In this document: positions 13,622 through 21,041 of the stretch, piece by piece | Position numbering within the stretch: the first letter of the stretch is position 1 | Layout of the letters: the number at the start of each line of letters is the position of its first letter | NCBI GenBank assembly: GCA_036522835.1 | Contig: DATDFB010000227.1 | Span: forward strand, 1-33,946 | Direction: 5' to 3' | Length of the DNA stretch: 33,946 bases | Source: DATDFB01 sp036522835 | GTDB taxonomy: Bacteria > Acidobacteriota > Thermoanaerobaculia > Gp7-AA8 | The notes under the pieces: generated by a model | Database searches by the model: none | What the model saw: only the letters and a program-made list of their open reading frames with translations | Told to the model about the DNA's origin: nothing | Position numbers and translations under genes: made by a program

Positions 13622-14550
13622 CGCTGCGAGTCGGCGTCTTCGGCACCGGCTACCTCGGACGGCTCCACGCGCGCATCCTCACGGAGATGCCGGAGGCGGA
13701 GGTCGCCGGCTTCGTCGAGCCGAAGGACGACGTGGCGTCCGAGGTCGCGGCGTCGCTCGGGATCAAACGATTCGACAGCGTCGCGGCGCTCGCTGGTGAG
13801 ATCGACGCGGCCGTCGTGGCCACGCCGACGATCCAGCACTGCGAGGTCGGCTGCATGCTGATCGAGGCCGGCTGCGACGTCATGATCGAGAAGCCGATCG
13901 CCGACTCGATCGCGGACGCGCAGCGTCTCATCGACCTCGCCGCGAAGCACGGCCGCATCCTCCAGGTCGGCCACGTGGAGCGCTACAACCCGGCCATCAC
14001 CGCGGTCGCGCCGCTGCTGCGCGACATCCGCTACGTCGAGGCCGAGCGACTCGGCGTCTTCGTCGGGCGCTCGCTGGATATCGACGTCCTCCTCGACCTG
14101 ATGATTCACGACCTCAACCTCGTGCTCTCGCTTCTGGGGCAGGACGTCACGGAAGTACGCGCCGTCGGCGTTCCGGTGCTGACCGACAAAGTCGACATCA
14201 CCAACGTCCGCCTCGAGCTCGCCAACGGCGCCGTGGCCAACCTCACCGCCAGCCGCGTCTCGCAGGAGCGCGTGCGCAAAGTGCGTTTCTTCTCCAGCGA
14301 GTCGTACATCTCCGTCGACACGAAGGAGCAGGAGGTGAAGGGCTATCGGCTCAACGGCCGCTCCATCGAGCCGGTCGACGTGGCCATTCGGAAAAAAGAG
14401 CCGCTGCGCGCGGAGCTGGAGAGCTTTCTCGCCTGCGCGGCCTCGCGTACGCGGCCGCTCGTCGCCGGCGAGGACGGGCTCGCGGCGGTGAAGCTGGCCA
14501 AGGACGTGGCGGCGGCGATCGAACAATCGGTGAGGGCATACCGGAAATGA
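13618..14550 (+). CDS. Gfo/Idh/MocA oxidoreductase, possible UDP-GlcNAc 3-dehydrogenase (GnnA-like)
   Basis: A 310-residue NAD(P)-dependent dehydrogenase. The Rossmann motif GVFGTGYLGRLHARIL is at residues 6-21. VVATPTIQH follows, then the EKP motif in CDVMIEKPIADSIADAQRL and the segment VGHVERYNPAI. The catalytic-domain motif is LLDLMIHDLNLVLSLLGQDV. The genuine Lys-Pro pair and the H-D motif suggest an active enzyme. Enzymes of this type beside lpxA (GnnA of Acidithiobacillus and Leptospira) oxidise UDP-GlcNAc at C3, after which GnnB aminates it. No DegT-type aminotransferase (GnnB) is in the window, so the assignment is open. It overlaps lpxA and mtnP by 4 bp each, firmly inside the operon. 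Confidence 0.8.
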   Translation: MTLRVGVFGTGYLGRLHARILTEMPEAEVAGFVEPKDDVASEVAASLGIKRFDSVAALAGEIDAAVVATPTIQHCEVGCMLIEAGCDVMIEKPIADSIADAQRLIDLAAKHGRILQVGHVERYNPAITAVAPLLRDIRYVEAERLGVFVGRSLDIDVLLDLMIHDLNLVLSLLGQDVTEVRAVGVPVLTDKVDITNVRLELANGAVANLTASRVSQERVRKVRFFSSESYISVDTKEQEVKGYRLNGRSIEPVDVAIRKKEPLRAELESFLACAASRTRPLVAGEDGLAAVKLAKDVAAAIEQSVRAYRK

Positions 14551-15404
14551 ACATCGGCATCATCGGCGGCTCCGGCCTCTATCGGATGGAAGGGCTGCGC
14601 GTGCTCGAGGAGCGCGCGCTCGACACGCCGTTCGGCGCGCCGTCGGCGCCGTACGTGATCGGCGAGATTGACGGCAACCGCGTGGCCTTCCTGGCGCGCC
14701 ACGGCCGCGGCCACGTGGTAATGCCGACGGAGATCAACTACCGCGCGAACATTTTCGGCTTCAAGCTCCTGGGCACGGAGGCGATCCTTTCGGCGAGCGC
14801 GGTCGGCTCGATGAAGGTCGAGTACGCGCCCACGGACCTGGTCTTCCCCGACCAGTTCATCGACCGCACCCGCCACCGTCCCGACACGTTCTTCGGCGAC
14901 GGCATCGTCGGCCACGTGTCGTTCGCGGATCCGATTTGCACGGGTGTCGCCCACGCCATGGCCGAGGCGGCGCGCGGCGCCGGCGCGCGCGTGCACGAGG
15001 GGGGGACGTACATCTGCATCGAGGGCCCGCAGTTCTCCACGCGCGCGGAGTCGCATCTCTATCGCTCCTGGGGCGTCGACGTGATCGGCATGACGAACCT
15101 GCAGGAGGCAAAGCTCGCGCGCGAGGCGGAGATCTGCTATGCGACGATGGCGCTCGTGACGGACTACGACTGCTGGCACGAGAGCGAAGAGGCGGTGACC
15201 GTCGAGCAGGTGCTGGGCTATCTGCGCGCCAACGCCGCGATGGCCCAGCGCGTTCTGCGCGACGCCATCCCGCGCGTCGCCGCGAGAGCGCGCGACTGCG
15301 CCTGCGCGACGGCGTTGCAGTTCGCGATGATCACGGATCCGGCGCATGTTTCGGCGGAGCGGAAGGAAGCCCTCGCGCCACTCATCGGCAAATACATTCG
15401 TTAA
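14547..15404 (+). CDS. mtnP: S-methyl-5'-thioadenosine phosphorylase
   Basis: A 285-residue phosphorylase that splits methylthioadenosine into adenine and methylthioribose-1-phosphate. The phosphate loop GIIGGSGLYRMEGL is at the N-terminus. FLARHGRGHVVMPTEINYRA holds the second phosphate contact, then come AVGSMKVEYAPTDLVFPDQF, GTYICIEGPQFSTRAES, and the methionine/purine pocket GMTNLQEAKLAREAEICYA and TDYDCWHESEE. The Asp in TDYD fits adenine (6-aminopurine) recognition and MTA use rather than guanosine. The start overlaps the dehydrogenase stop (ATGA). It is unusual at the end of a lipid A gene block and is followed after 9 bp by a PfkB kinase. Confidence 0.92.
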   Translation: MNIGIIGGSGLYRMEGLRVLEERALDTPFGAPSAPYVIGEIDGNRVAFLARHGRGHVVMPTEINYRANIFGFKLLGTEAILSASAVGSMKVEYAPTDLVFPDQFIDRTRHRPDTFFGDGIVGHVSFADPICTGVAHAMAEAARGAGARVHEGGTYICIEGPQFSTRAESHLYRSWGVDVIGMTNLQEAKLAREAEICYATMALVTDYDCWHESEEAVTVEQVLGYLRANAAMAQRVLRDAIPRVAARARDCACATALQFAMITDPAHVSAERKEALAPLIGKYIR

Positions 15405-15413
15405 AGGAAAACG

Positions 15414-16331
15414 ATGTCCATCCTCGTCGTCGGCACCGTCGCATTCGATTCGATCCAAACCCCCTTCGGCAAGGCGGAGCACTGTCTCGGCGGCTCCGCG
15501 ACCTACTTCTCCATGGCCGCGTCGTTCTTCACCGAAGTCGATCTCATCGCCGTCATCGGCGAGGACTTCGGCGACAACGACGTGGCCATCTTCCGCGGCC
15601 GCAACATCAACCTCGACGGCCTGAAGCGCGTCGACGGCGCGAAGACGTTTTTCTGGCGCGGCGAATACGGCTACGACCTCAACGTCGCCCAGACGCGCGA
15701 GACGCAGCTCAACGTCTTTGCCGACTTTCATCCGCAGCTCAACGAGAAGCAGCGCAAGACGGACGTGCTGTTCCTGGCGAACATTCACCCCGAGCTGCAG
15801 ATGGACGTGCTGAGTCAGTGCGAGCGCCCGCGCCTCGTGGCGCTCGACACGATGAATCTCTGGATCGACACGAAGCACGCGGAGCTCGGGCGTGCCTTCA
15901 GCAAAGTCGATCTCGTCGTGATCAACGAGGCCGAGGTGCGGCAGTTCACGCGCGAGCCGAACCTGGTCAAGGCCACGCGGCAGATCCTCGCCCTAGGCCC
16001 AAAGACGCTCGTCGTCAAGCGCGGCGAGTACGGCGTGCTGCTAGTATCGAAGGACGCGATCTTCGCCGCGCCGGCCTATCCGCTCGAGAACGTCTTCGAC
16101 CCCACCGGCGCCGGCGACACCTTCGCCGGCGGCTTCCTCGGTTACCTTGCCTCCCGCCGCGAGGTGACGGACCTCGAGCTCCGCCGCGCCACGGTCTTCG
16201 GCAGCGTGCTGGCGTCGTTCACGGTGGAGAAGTTCTCGCTCGACCGCCTGCGCGAGATCACGCTCGCGGATGTGCAGGAGCGGTATCAGGACTTCCGGTC
16301 GCTGACTCACTTCGAGGATTTCGAGGCCTAA
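15414..16331 (+). CDS. PfkB family sugar/nucleoside kinase
   Basis: A 305-residue ribokinase-fold kinase. It has VVGTVAFDSI at the N-terminus, the substrate-side GG motif in HCLGGSATYFSMAASFFTEV, AVIGEDFGDN, and the second PfkB signature with the catalytic base in DPTGAGDTFAGGFLGYLASR. A helical C-terminus follows (SLDRLREITLADVQERYQDF). The substrate cannot be read from the sequence; the position directly behind mtnP suggests adenosine or a methylthioribose-derived sugar. AAAGGAAAACG upstream gives a ribosome-binding site. The C-terminal end (SLTHFEDFEA) is complete, and a 144-bp stretch without a supported gene separates it from hepT. Confidence 0.9.
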   Translation: MSILVVGTVAFDSIQTPFGKAEHCLGGSATYFSMAASFFTEVDLIAVIGEDFGDNDVAIFRGRNINLDGLKRVDGAKTFFWRGEYGYDLNVAQTRETQLNVFADFHPQLNEKQRKTDVLFLANIHPELQMDVLSQCERPRLVALDTMNLWIDTKHAELGRAFSKVDLVVINEAEVRQFTREPNLVKATRQILALGPKTLVVKRGEYGVLLVSKDAIFAAPAYPLENVFDPTGAGDTFAGGFLGYLASRREVTDLELRRATVFGSVLASFTVEKFSLDRLREITLADVQERYQDFRSLTHFEDFEA

Positions 16332-16475
16332 AACGGCGGGCGGCGGGCCGCGCGTACAGGCTCGTCGGCTTGGTCCAGTCATTGCCGAACGCCGCCGCGG
16401 CCAGCACGAGCAACGCCGCCGTCAGAACATACGCCTGAATTCTTCGATGGATAGGGAGGTCTCCTTGATATCCAT

Positions 16476-16883
16476 TTAGCCGGCCAGAGCGTGGCAAAAG
16501 GCGATGAGGTCGTCGAGATCGGCCGAGGCTGATGCGTATATTCGATCGAAGTCGATCGTGCCGTATTGATGCGCGATCAGATTCCGCAAACCCGCGGCTT
16601 TCACGAGCCGTCTCGCCAGATCCCACTCGACGATGCTGTGTTCGGCAAGAACGCGAAACACCGCTCCGTACGTGTCTGGAACCGCCCAACCTTCGTCGGC
16701 AACCCAGTGGGTCGCCAAGTCGATCGCCTCCTGAATAGCAACGAATAGATTGAAGATCACGCTGTCCCGCACTAAGCGATCCTCGTGAAATTGCTCGACG
16801 GTATCGGGGAGGTTCTCGCGAATCCACCGAACGGCTTCGAGGATGGCCGCGGTCTTCACCGCGCGGACGGTTGCGTCAACCAC
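16476..16883 (-). CDS. hepT: HepT-like ribonuclease toxin (HEPN domain)
   Basis: A 135-residue HEPN-domain protein. The start is taken as GTG 16883 with GGAGAGG upstream; it overlaps the mntA stop by 8 bp. The all-helical sequence runs from VRAVKTAAILEAVRWIREN through VIFNLFVAIQEAIDLATHWV to LARRLVKAAGLRNLIAHQY. The RNLIAHQY motif (Arg100, His105, Tyr107) is the Rx4HxY active site of HepT RNases; in the Shewanella system the Tyr is AMPylated by MntA to silence the toxin. The region is visibly more A/T-rich than the surrounding genes, which fits an acquired module. Longer upstream reading frames start inside mntA and are not needed. Confidence 0.88.
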   Translation of the reverse strand: MVDATVRAVKTAAILEAVRWIRENLPDTVEQFHEDRLVRDSVIFNLFVAIQEAIDLATHWVADEGWAVPDTYGAVFRVLAEHSIVEWDLARRLVKAAGLRNLIAHQYGTIDFDRIYASASADLDDLIAFCHALAG

Positions 16884-17268
16884 GAGCAGCCCTCTCCAGC
16901 ACGCCGCGCGTGCAACGCCGCTCGACCCACTCGTAATCGAGATAGTCGAGAATCGCCCGCACCTGCCGCTCCACCCGCGCGCGCCGGTCCTTCTCCACGA
17001 GCAATCGCCCGTCGCGAAAAATGCGGTACGCGAGCCCGGGCGGCGCTTCATTCAAGATCACGACGTCAACGTCGCGTCCGACCGCGCGCTGTAATTCGAA
17101 AATCAGACCGCCGATGTCGTGCAGGTCGAACGTCGCCCCGCTCCGCAATCCGATCGCCACGTCGACGTCGCTGGACGGCGTCGTGTCGCCGCGGGCCATG
17201 GAGCCGAACAGCAGGGCATACGCGATGCGCTCATCGGCGAGCAAGACCTCCCGCAACGCTTCGTCCAT
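16876..17268 (-). CDS. mntA: MntA-like nucleotidyltransferase antitoxin
   Basis: A 130-residue minimal nucleotidyltransferase. ALLFGSMARGDTTPSSDVDV holds the GSx10DxD motif (Gly22, Ser23, Asp34, Asp36). VDVVILNEAPP supplies the third acidic residue at about Asp68. The C-terminal helices (DRRARVERQVRAILDYLDYE) are typical of antitoxin members. It would neutralise HepT by transferring AMP to the Tyr of the toxin. The order antitoxin then toxin with an 8-bp overlap is normal for type VII systems. The start ATG lies 11 bp behind the stop of the nuclease-like gene, so the three genes probably form one operon. Confidence 0.9.
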   Translation of the reverse strand: MDEALREVLLADERIAYALLFGSMARGDTTPSSDVDVAIGLRSGATFDLHDIGGLIFELQRAVGRDVDVVILNEAPPGLAYRIFRDGRLLVEKDRRARVERQVRAILDYLDYEWVERRCTRGVLERAARG

Positions 17269-17279
17269 CGTCGGCCATG

Positions 17280-17966
17280 TTACCGCCGCCGCCGCGGCTG
17301 CGGGTGCGGCGGAACCACCTCCACCCCCTGCTCGCCCCGCCGTCCGGCCGCCCCGCGGCGGGCTTTCTCGAGCGTCATCAGGAATCCGAATGCCGGATCC
17401 TTGAACTGCAGATGGCGGAGGACGTGCCAGTGCCTGCGGACGTACGACTGCAGATACGTGAGCGCGTGGCCCAGCGAGATGATGCGGCAGGGGGGAACGG
17501 CGTCGCCGGGCGGGAACGAGCCGAAAGCGATGAGGCGCACCACCACGCCGGACTCCGTCGTCGCCGTGCCGCGGTGGAGCAGGTCCTCGACCACCTCCTC
17601 CTGATGCGACTCGTCACCGAGGCGGCTGATCACGGCGCGCAGCACCTCGGGGTTGCGGATCCCGGTGTTGATCCCCACCCGCCCCTCCTTCACCTCGCCG
17701 ATCACCATGTCGATCGCGTCGGGGGGCGCGCCGAGACCGGGATCGAGCTCGCCGAGGTCGAGGCCGCGCGGCGACTTGCGGCCGCCCCGGCGCGGCATCG
17801 GTTGTCCGGTCGGCAGCCCAGTCGGGAAACGAAACGCCAGCACGTCGATATCCGTGATGCTGCGGACGCCGTTGCGCCCGGCGGACGCCACGATCGGATA
17901 TTCGGCGGAAGTAAAGTACCCGTTCAGTTGCAGATAAGCTTGTACGAGCGCGACGGCGTGATCCAT
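17280..17966 (-). CDS. Putative PD-(D/E)XK nuclease-like protein
   Basis: A 228-residue protein of no recognised named family. The N-terminal half shows the order expected for a PD-(D/E)XK core: a helix (ALVQAYLQLNGYFTSAEYPI), an Asp-containing strand (SITDIDVLAFRFP), and a strand with E-x-K (DMVIGEVKEGRVGIN). The middle has EEVVEDLLHRGTAT and VVVRLIAFGSF. The C-terminal part has ISLGHALTYLQSYVRRHWHV and a basic, Pro-rich end that may be disordered. The nuclease reading is inference from motif order. It lies 11 bp upstream of mntA on the same strand and may be part of a defence or stress module. The start is only 17 bp from the divergent cysteine-cluster gene. Confidence 0.72.
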   Translation of the reverse strand: MDHAVALVQAYLQLNGYFTSAEYPIVASAGRNGVRSITDIDVLAFRFPTGLPTGQPMPRRGGRKSPRGLDLGELDPGLGAPPDAIDMVIGEVKEGRVGINTGIRNPEVLRAVISRLGDESHQEEVVEDLLHRGTATTESGVVVRLIAFGSFPPGDAVPPCRIISLGHALTYLQSYVRRHWHVLRHLQFKDPAFGFLMTLEKARRGAAGRRGEQGVEVVPPHPQPRRRR

Positions 17967-17971
17967 GCTGT

Positions 17972-17977
17972 TACAAT
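17972..17977 (+). promoter_or_regulatory. -10 box (TACAAT) of the cysteine-cluster gene
   Basis: TACAAT ends 6 bp before the ATG at 17984 and no Shine-Dalgarno site is present. The whole divergent intergenic space is 17 bp, so the transcript must be leaderless or nearly so. Confidence 0.5.
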
Positions 17978-17983
17978 CCTGTG

Positions 17984-18346
17984 ATGGCTCCTCTTTACGA
18001 CTGCAGCAAATGTCCCGCGTACTGCTGCAGCTACGACAAAATCAATGTCGATAAACGGGATATCAACCGTCTTGCCAAGCACTTCGGTATCGACCCGGAA
18101 ACGGCCGCGAAGCGCTTCACCAAGTCCTCCGACGACGGCCCCGTTCTCCGGCATCAGAAGGACCTGATCTACGGCAGCATCTGCATGTTCCTCGACCTCA
18201 AGACTCGCCGCTGCACCATTTACGAGGTGCGGCCGGGCGTCTGCCACGAATATCCGGACCGTCCCCGCTGCGGCTATTACGAGTTTTTGAAATGGGAACG
18301 GGAGTTCCAGGACGACCCGACGTTCGTTCCGCTGAAGCAAGGCTGA
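17984..18346 (+). CDS. YkgJ family cysteine cluster protein
   Basis: A 120-residue protein with the conserved cysteine pattern of the YkgJ/UPF0153 family. The first cluster is DCSKCPAYCCSYDKINVDKR (Cys7, Cys10, Cys14, Cys15), the second CMFLDLKTRRCTIYEVRPGV, and the third is the pair in VCHEYPDRPRCGYY. Such proteins are thought to bind zinc or an iron-sulfur cluster; the function is not established. The ATG at 17984 is preferred over the GTG at 17981 because it fits the spacing of the TACAAT box and the family start. It is followed by the VWFA gene after 35 bp and may share its transcript. Confidence 0.88.
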   Translation: MAPLYDCSKCPAYCCSYDKINVDKRDINRLAKHFGIDPETAAKRFTKSSDDGPVLRHQKDLIYGSICMFLDLKTRRCTIYEVRPGVCHEYPDRPRCGYYEFLKWEREFQDDPTFVPLKQG

Positions 18347-18381
18347 AATCGCCTGCTCGTTGCCGTATGTTATTTGCACCG

Positions 18382-19335
18382 ATGTCGCGGAGACTGCTTG
18401 CCGCGTTTCTGGTCGCCCTCGCCGCCGTGCCGCTGCTCGCCCAAACCGAGCAGCAGCAGCGGATGAGCGACTCCGTGTCGGTCGGCTACGTGATGATCCC
18501 CTTCACGCCGCTGAGCAACAAAGGCATCCCGATCACCGACCTCAAGCCGCAGGAGGTCCAGCTCCTCGTCGACGGCCAGCCGGTGCCGAGCGACATGTTC
18601 GAGAAGTCGGCGAACGCGCCGGTATCGTTCACGATTCTCTTCGACAGCTCGGGCTCGATGGCGCTGGCGGGGAAAATGGACGCGGCGCGCGCGGCGGTCG
18701 GCGCTCTGGTCGCCCATCGCCAGCCGGGCGACGACTTCGCGCTCTACGTTTTCTCCGACACGGAAGCGCGCGAAGTCGTTCCCTTCACCGAGGATCCGGG
18801 GAAGATCACGCGGGCGCTCGGCGACGTGAAACCGTACGGCAAGACGGCGTTCTTCGACGCGCTGGCAACGATGCCGGAGCGGAGCCGCCTCGGCAAGAAC
18901 GCCTCGCGCGCGATCATCCTGCTCAGCGACGGCATCGACAACGCCTCCACGCTCACGCGCGGCGCCCTAGCGCGGATCCTTCAGGGCGTGGCCGTGCCGA
19001 TCTACCCCCTCGGCATCCGCGACCCGCACGAGATGCCGTCGGGCAATCGCGAGGAGCTGTCGGACCTCGATCTGCTCCGCGAGGTCGCCAACCTCACCGG
19101 CGGAAAACTGACGTTAGGCAACGAGCCGCAGCAGATCGCCCTCGCGGTGGCGTCGCTCGAAAAAGACCTGCGGGCACAATACTTGATTGGTTTTACGCCC
19201 ACTGGTCGCGGTGCGGTAAAGTACCGCGAAATTTCCCTCAAGCTCGCCGGGCGTATCCGCTCCGTTCGCGTCCGGGCTGGATACCTCGGCACCGAGCCAC
19301 CCCTCATCGCATCGAAAGAAAGGAAGAGAAGTTGA
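18382..19335 (+). CDS. Secreted VWFA domain protein (acidobacterial type)
   Basis: A 317-residue protein. A signal peptide (MSRRLLAAFLVALAAVPLLA) supports the start at 18382; an in-frame ATG at 18367 would add five residues. A short beta domain (IPITDLKPQEVQLLVDGQPV) precedes a von Willebrand A domain. That domain has the MIDAS motif DSSGS at residues 88-92, the Thr position in KTAFFDALA, and the Asp in IILLSDGIDNAS. The protein closely fits the VWFA-related acidobacterial family, secreted metal-dependent adhesion proteins of unknown partner. It ends with a beta region (YLIGFTPTGRGAVKYREISL, then RIRSVRVRAGYLG). The stop overlaps the next ATG by one base (TGATG), which couples it to the OmpA-like lipoprotein. 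Confidence 0.9.
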   Translation: MSRRLLAAFLVALAAVPLLAQTEQQQRMSDSVSVGYVMIPFTPLSNKGIPITDLKPQEVQLLVDGQPVPSDMFEKSANAPVSFTILFDSSGSMALAGKMDAARAAVGALVAHRQPGDDFALYVFSDTEAREVVPFTEDPGKITRALGDVKPYGKTAFFDALATMPERSRLGKNASRAIILLSDGIDNASTLTRGALARILQGVAVPIYPLGIRDPHEMPSGNREELSDLDLLREVANLTGGKLTLGNEPQQIALAVASLEKDLRAQYLIGFTPTGRGAVKYREISLKLAGRIRSVRVRAGYLGTEPPLIASKERKRS

Positions 19336-19973
19336 TGAAATTCACCAAAGTCGTGAGTCTCACCGCGGTGACGCTTGCGTTCGGCGCGTGCGCGACGAAC
19401 AAGAGCGTCGACCAGAAGATCGCGGAGGCGCAGGCAGCGAGCAGCAAGCAGATCTCCTCGGTTTCCTCTCAGGTGGAGGACCTCCAGCAGAAGCAGAAGG
19501 CCACCGACACGCATCTTCAGCAGACCGACCAGCAGATCGCGCAGCTCAGCCAGGAAGCGAAGGACGCCTTGAAGCGCGCCGAAGACGCGGGCGTGCTGGC
19601 CGGAAAGAAGGGGAAGGTCGTCTTCGAACAGACCTTCAACGAGGACCGCGTGCGGTTCAAGCTTGGCAAGTACGACCTCGACGACAAGTCGAAGGCCGCG
19701 CTCGACGAGTTCGCCGCCAAGGTGAAGGCCCTCACCGACCAGTACTACATCGAGATCCAGGGCCACACCGACGACACCGGCGGCCGCAAGCTGAACGACG
19801 AGCTCGGAGAGCGCCGCGCCGACGAAGTGCGCCGCTACCTCTCGCGCAGCGCGAAGCTTCCGCTGAACCGCATGTCGACGATCTCGTACGGCGACACGCT
19901 GCCGGTGGCGTCGAACAAGACAAAGAAGGGCCGCGCGGAGAACCGCCGCGTGGTGCTGGTCGTGCTCGAGTAG
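19335..19973 (+). CDS. OmpA/Pal-type peptidoglycan-binding lipoprotein
   Basis: A 212-residue lipoprotein. The signal ends in a lipobox (TLAFGAC) with the acylated Cys at about residue 19. Residues about 25-85 form a coiled coil similar to Lpp or tail-tip proteins (QISSVSSQVEDLQQKQKATD, then LSQEAKDALKRAED). The OmpA C-like domain (about 95-212) has YYIEIQGHTDDTGGRKLNDE and LGERRADEVRRYL, with the Asp and Arg that bind diaminopimelate. ISYGDTLPVASNKTKKGRAE and NRRVVLVVLE close the fold. It would anchor the outer membrane to the wall. GGAAGAGAAG forms the ribosome-binding site. A strong terminator follows. Confidence 0.92.
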   Translation: MKFTKVVSLTAVTLAFGACATNKSVDQKIAEAQAASSKQISSVSSQVEDLQQKQKATDTHLQQTDQQIAQLSQEAKDALKRAEDAGVLAGKKGKVVFEQTFNEDRVRFKLGKYDLDDKSKAALDEFAAKVKALTDQYYIEIQGHTDDTGGRKLNDELGERRADEVRRYLSRSAKLPLNRMSTISYGDTLPVASNKTKKGRAENRRVVLVVLE

Positions 19974-20002
19974 CAGCGAACGCTCATCGCATCGAATTGG
20001 AG

Positions 20003-20029
20003 GCCGGCGTACCACACGCCGGCTTTTTT
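20003..20029 (+). terminator. Rho-independent terminator
   Basis: A perfect 8-bp stem, GCCGGCGT (20003-20010) and ACGCCGGC (20016-20023), with a 5-base loop is followed by six T (20024-20029). It ends the 18-20 kb plus-strand operon, 30 bp behind the OmpA-like gene. The last T is also the first base of the complement of the xth stop codon. Confidence 0.93.
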
Positions 20030-20775
20030 CATTGGAACGACGCGACGACCGGCGCGTGGTCGCTGGTCCCCACTTCGCGAAGCGACGGGCACGACACGGC
20101 GCGCTCCGCGAGGGCCTCGGACGCGAGCACGTAGTCGAGCCGCCAGCCGATGTTGCGCTGGCGCATGTTCCGCCACGGCGCCCACCAGGTGAAGTAGCCG
20201 TCGTCGTCGGGATAGAGGCGCCGTCCGACGTCACTCAATCCTTCGGCGATCAGCGCCTCGAGCAGGTCGCGCTCCTCGGGGCGCTGGCCTATGATGCCGG
20301 GCTTGCGCTCCTTCGGGTGCACGTCCATGTCGGTGCGGGCGATGTTCATGTCGCCGCAGAGGACGAGCTTTTTGCCCGCGCCGCGCAGCGCGCGCGCGTA
20401 CTCGATGAGCGCTTTGACGAAGGCGATCTTCGCGTCGTAGTCCTTGCCGCCGTTGGGGACGTAGACCGAGGCGAAGACGGTGTCGCCCGCCTCCGCCTGC
20501 ACGATGCGCGTCTCGTGATCGAACGCCGGATGCGAGAAGTTCGGCTCCTCCGGAAAGGTGTCGCGCCGCAGATGCAGCGCCACGCCGGAGTAGCCTCCGT
20601 GACCATGCCAGTAGCACCAGTAGCCGCCGAGGTTGCAGATCGCGGCCGGGACCTGCTCGATTTTGGCCTTGATCTCCTGAAGACAGACCACGTCGGGCTG
20701 CGCCTCGGTCACCCACTGCTCGAACTGCTCGCCGCGGGCGCGGATGCCGTTGACGTTCCAGGTGGCGACTTTCAT
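20029..20775 (-). CDS. xth: Exodeoxyribonuclease III
   Basis: A 248-residue AP endonuclease/3'-exonuclease of base excision repair. The start at 20775 is fixed by the family N-terminus MKVATWNVNGIRAR. The metal-binding Glu is in DVVCLQEIKAK; YSGVALHLRR and KLVLCGDMNIARTDMDVH (catalytic Asp/Asn) follow. GYFTWWAPWRNMRQRNIGWR with LDYVLASEAL and the final TSDHAPVVASF (Asp-His pair) complete the active site. All catalytic residues are present and the length is normal. Upstream lies TAAAAT, 8 bp before the ATG, with no Shine-Dalgarno site. Longer reading-frame starts up to 20880 run through a palindromic repeat and are rejected. Confidence 0.95.
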   Translation of the reverse strand: MKVATWNVNGIRARGEQFEQWVTEAQPDVVCLQEIKAKIEQVPAAICNLGGYWCYWHGHGGYSGVALHLRRDTFPEEPNFSHPAFDHETRIVQAEAGDTVFASVYVPNGGKDYDAKIAFVKALIEYARALRGAGKKLVLCGDMNIARTDMDVHPKERKPGIIGQRPEERDLLEALIAEGLSDVGRRLYPDDDGYFTWWAPWRNMRQRNIGWRLDYVLASEALAERAVSCPSLREVGTSDHAPVVASFQ

Positions 20776-20783
20776 CGGAGGGG

Positions 20784-20789
20784 ATTTTA
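20784..20789 (-). promoter_or_regulatory. -10 box (TAAAAT) of xth
   Basis: On the minus strand TAAAAT ends 8 bp before the xth ATG. No Shine-Dalgarno site is present, so leaderless initiation is likely. Confidence 0.5.
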
Positions 20790-20803
20790 TGCGGTGAGGC
20801 CAG

Positions 20804-20912
20804 GGAAATTCAGAACGCAGAATGCGAATGCAGAACGAAGAAACCCGGAGCGCCGATGCCGGCGGTCCCCCGTTTCTCAATTCTGCATTCGCATTCTGCG
20901 TTCCGAGTTTCC
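20804..20912. repeat. Long hairpin repeat (MITE-like), 32-bp arms
   Basis: The left arm 20804-20835 and the right arm 20881-20912 are reverse complements at 30 of 32 positions. The arms contain a repeated GAATGC(A/G) pattern, and six further inner bases (AGAAAC and GTTTCT) also pair. The loop of about 30 bp is GC-rich. There is no coding content. It lies between the divergent xth and the outer-membrane protein gene. Translated readings of such arms give Phe-Arg-Ile-rich nonsense peptides that should not be annotated as protein. Confidence 0.85.
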
Positions 20913-21041
20913 TGCGGCCAAAGCGCCCTCCCCGGTGCTCACCCTGTCGCCCATCGCGGACAAAAATCGCCGTTTTTGCCCGCTTTGGCCGGGCAAGCGC
21001 CCTGCATGAGCGGGCCCGACACTTTCAACGGAGGCTACTCG

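Noticed and set aside
16332..16475. Small hydrophobic reading frame on the minus strand between pfkB and hepT (IQAYVLTAALLVLAAAAFGN)
   Set aside because: It looks like a transmembrane segment, but no start codon precedes it in frame and it runs into the antisense of pfkB. It may be a gene remnant but cannot be supported.
20776..20880. N-terminal extension of exonuclease III
   Set aside because: The extra 35 codons come from the hairpin repeat and lack similarity to the family; MKVATWNVNG is the standard start.
21006..21041. Upstream start for the outer-membrane protein
   Set aside because: It would place 12 polar residues before the signal peptide; the ATG at 21042 has a Shine-Dalgarno site at the correct distance.
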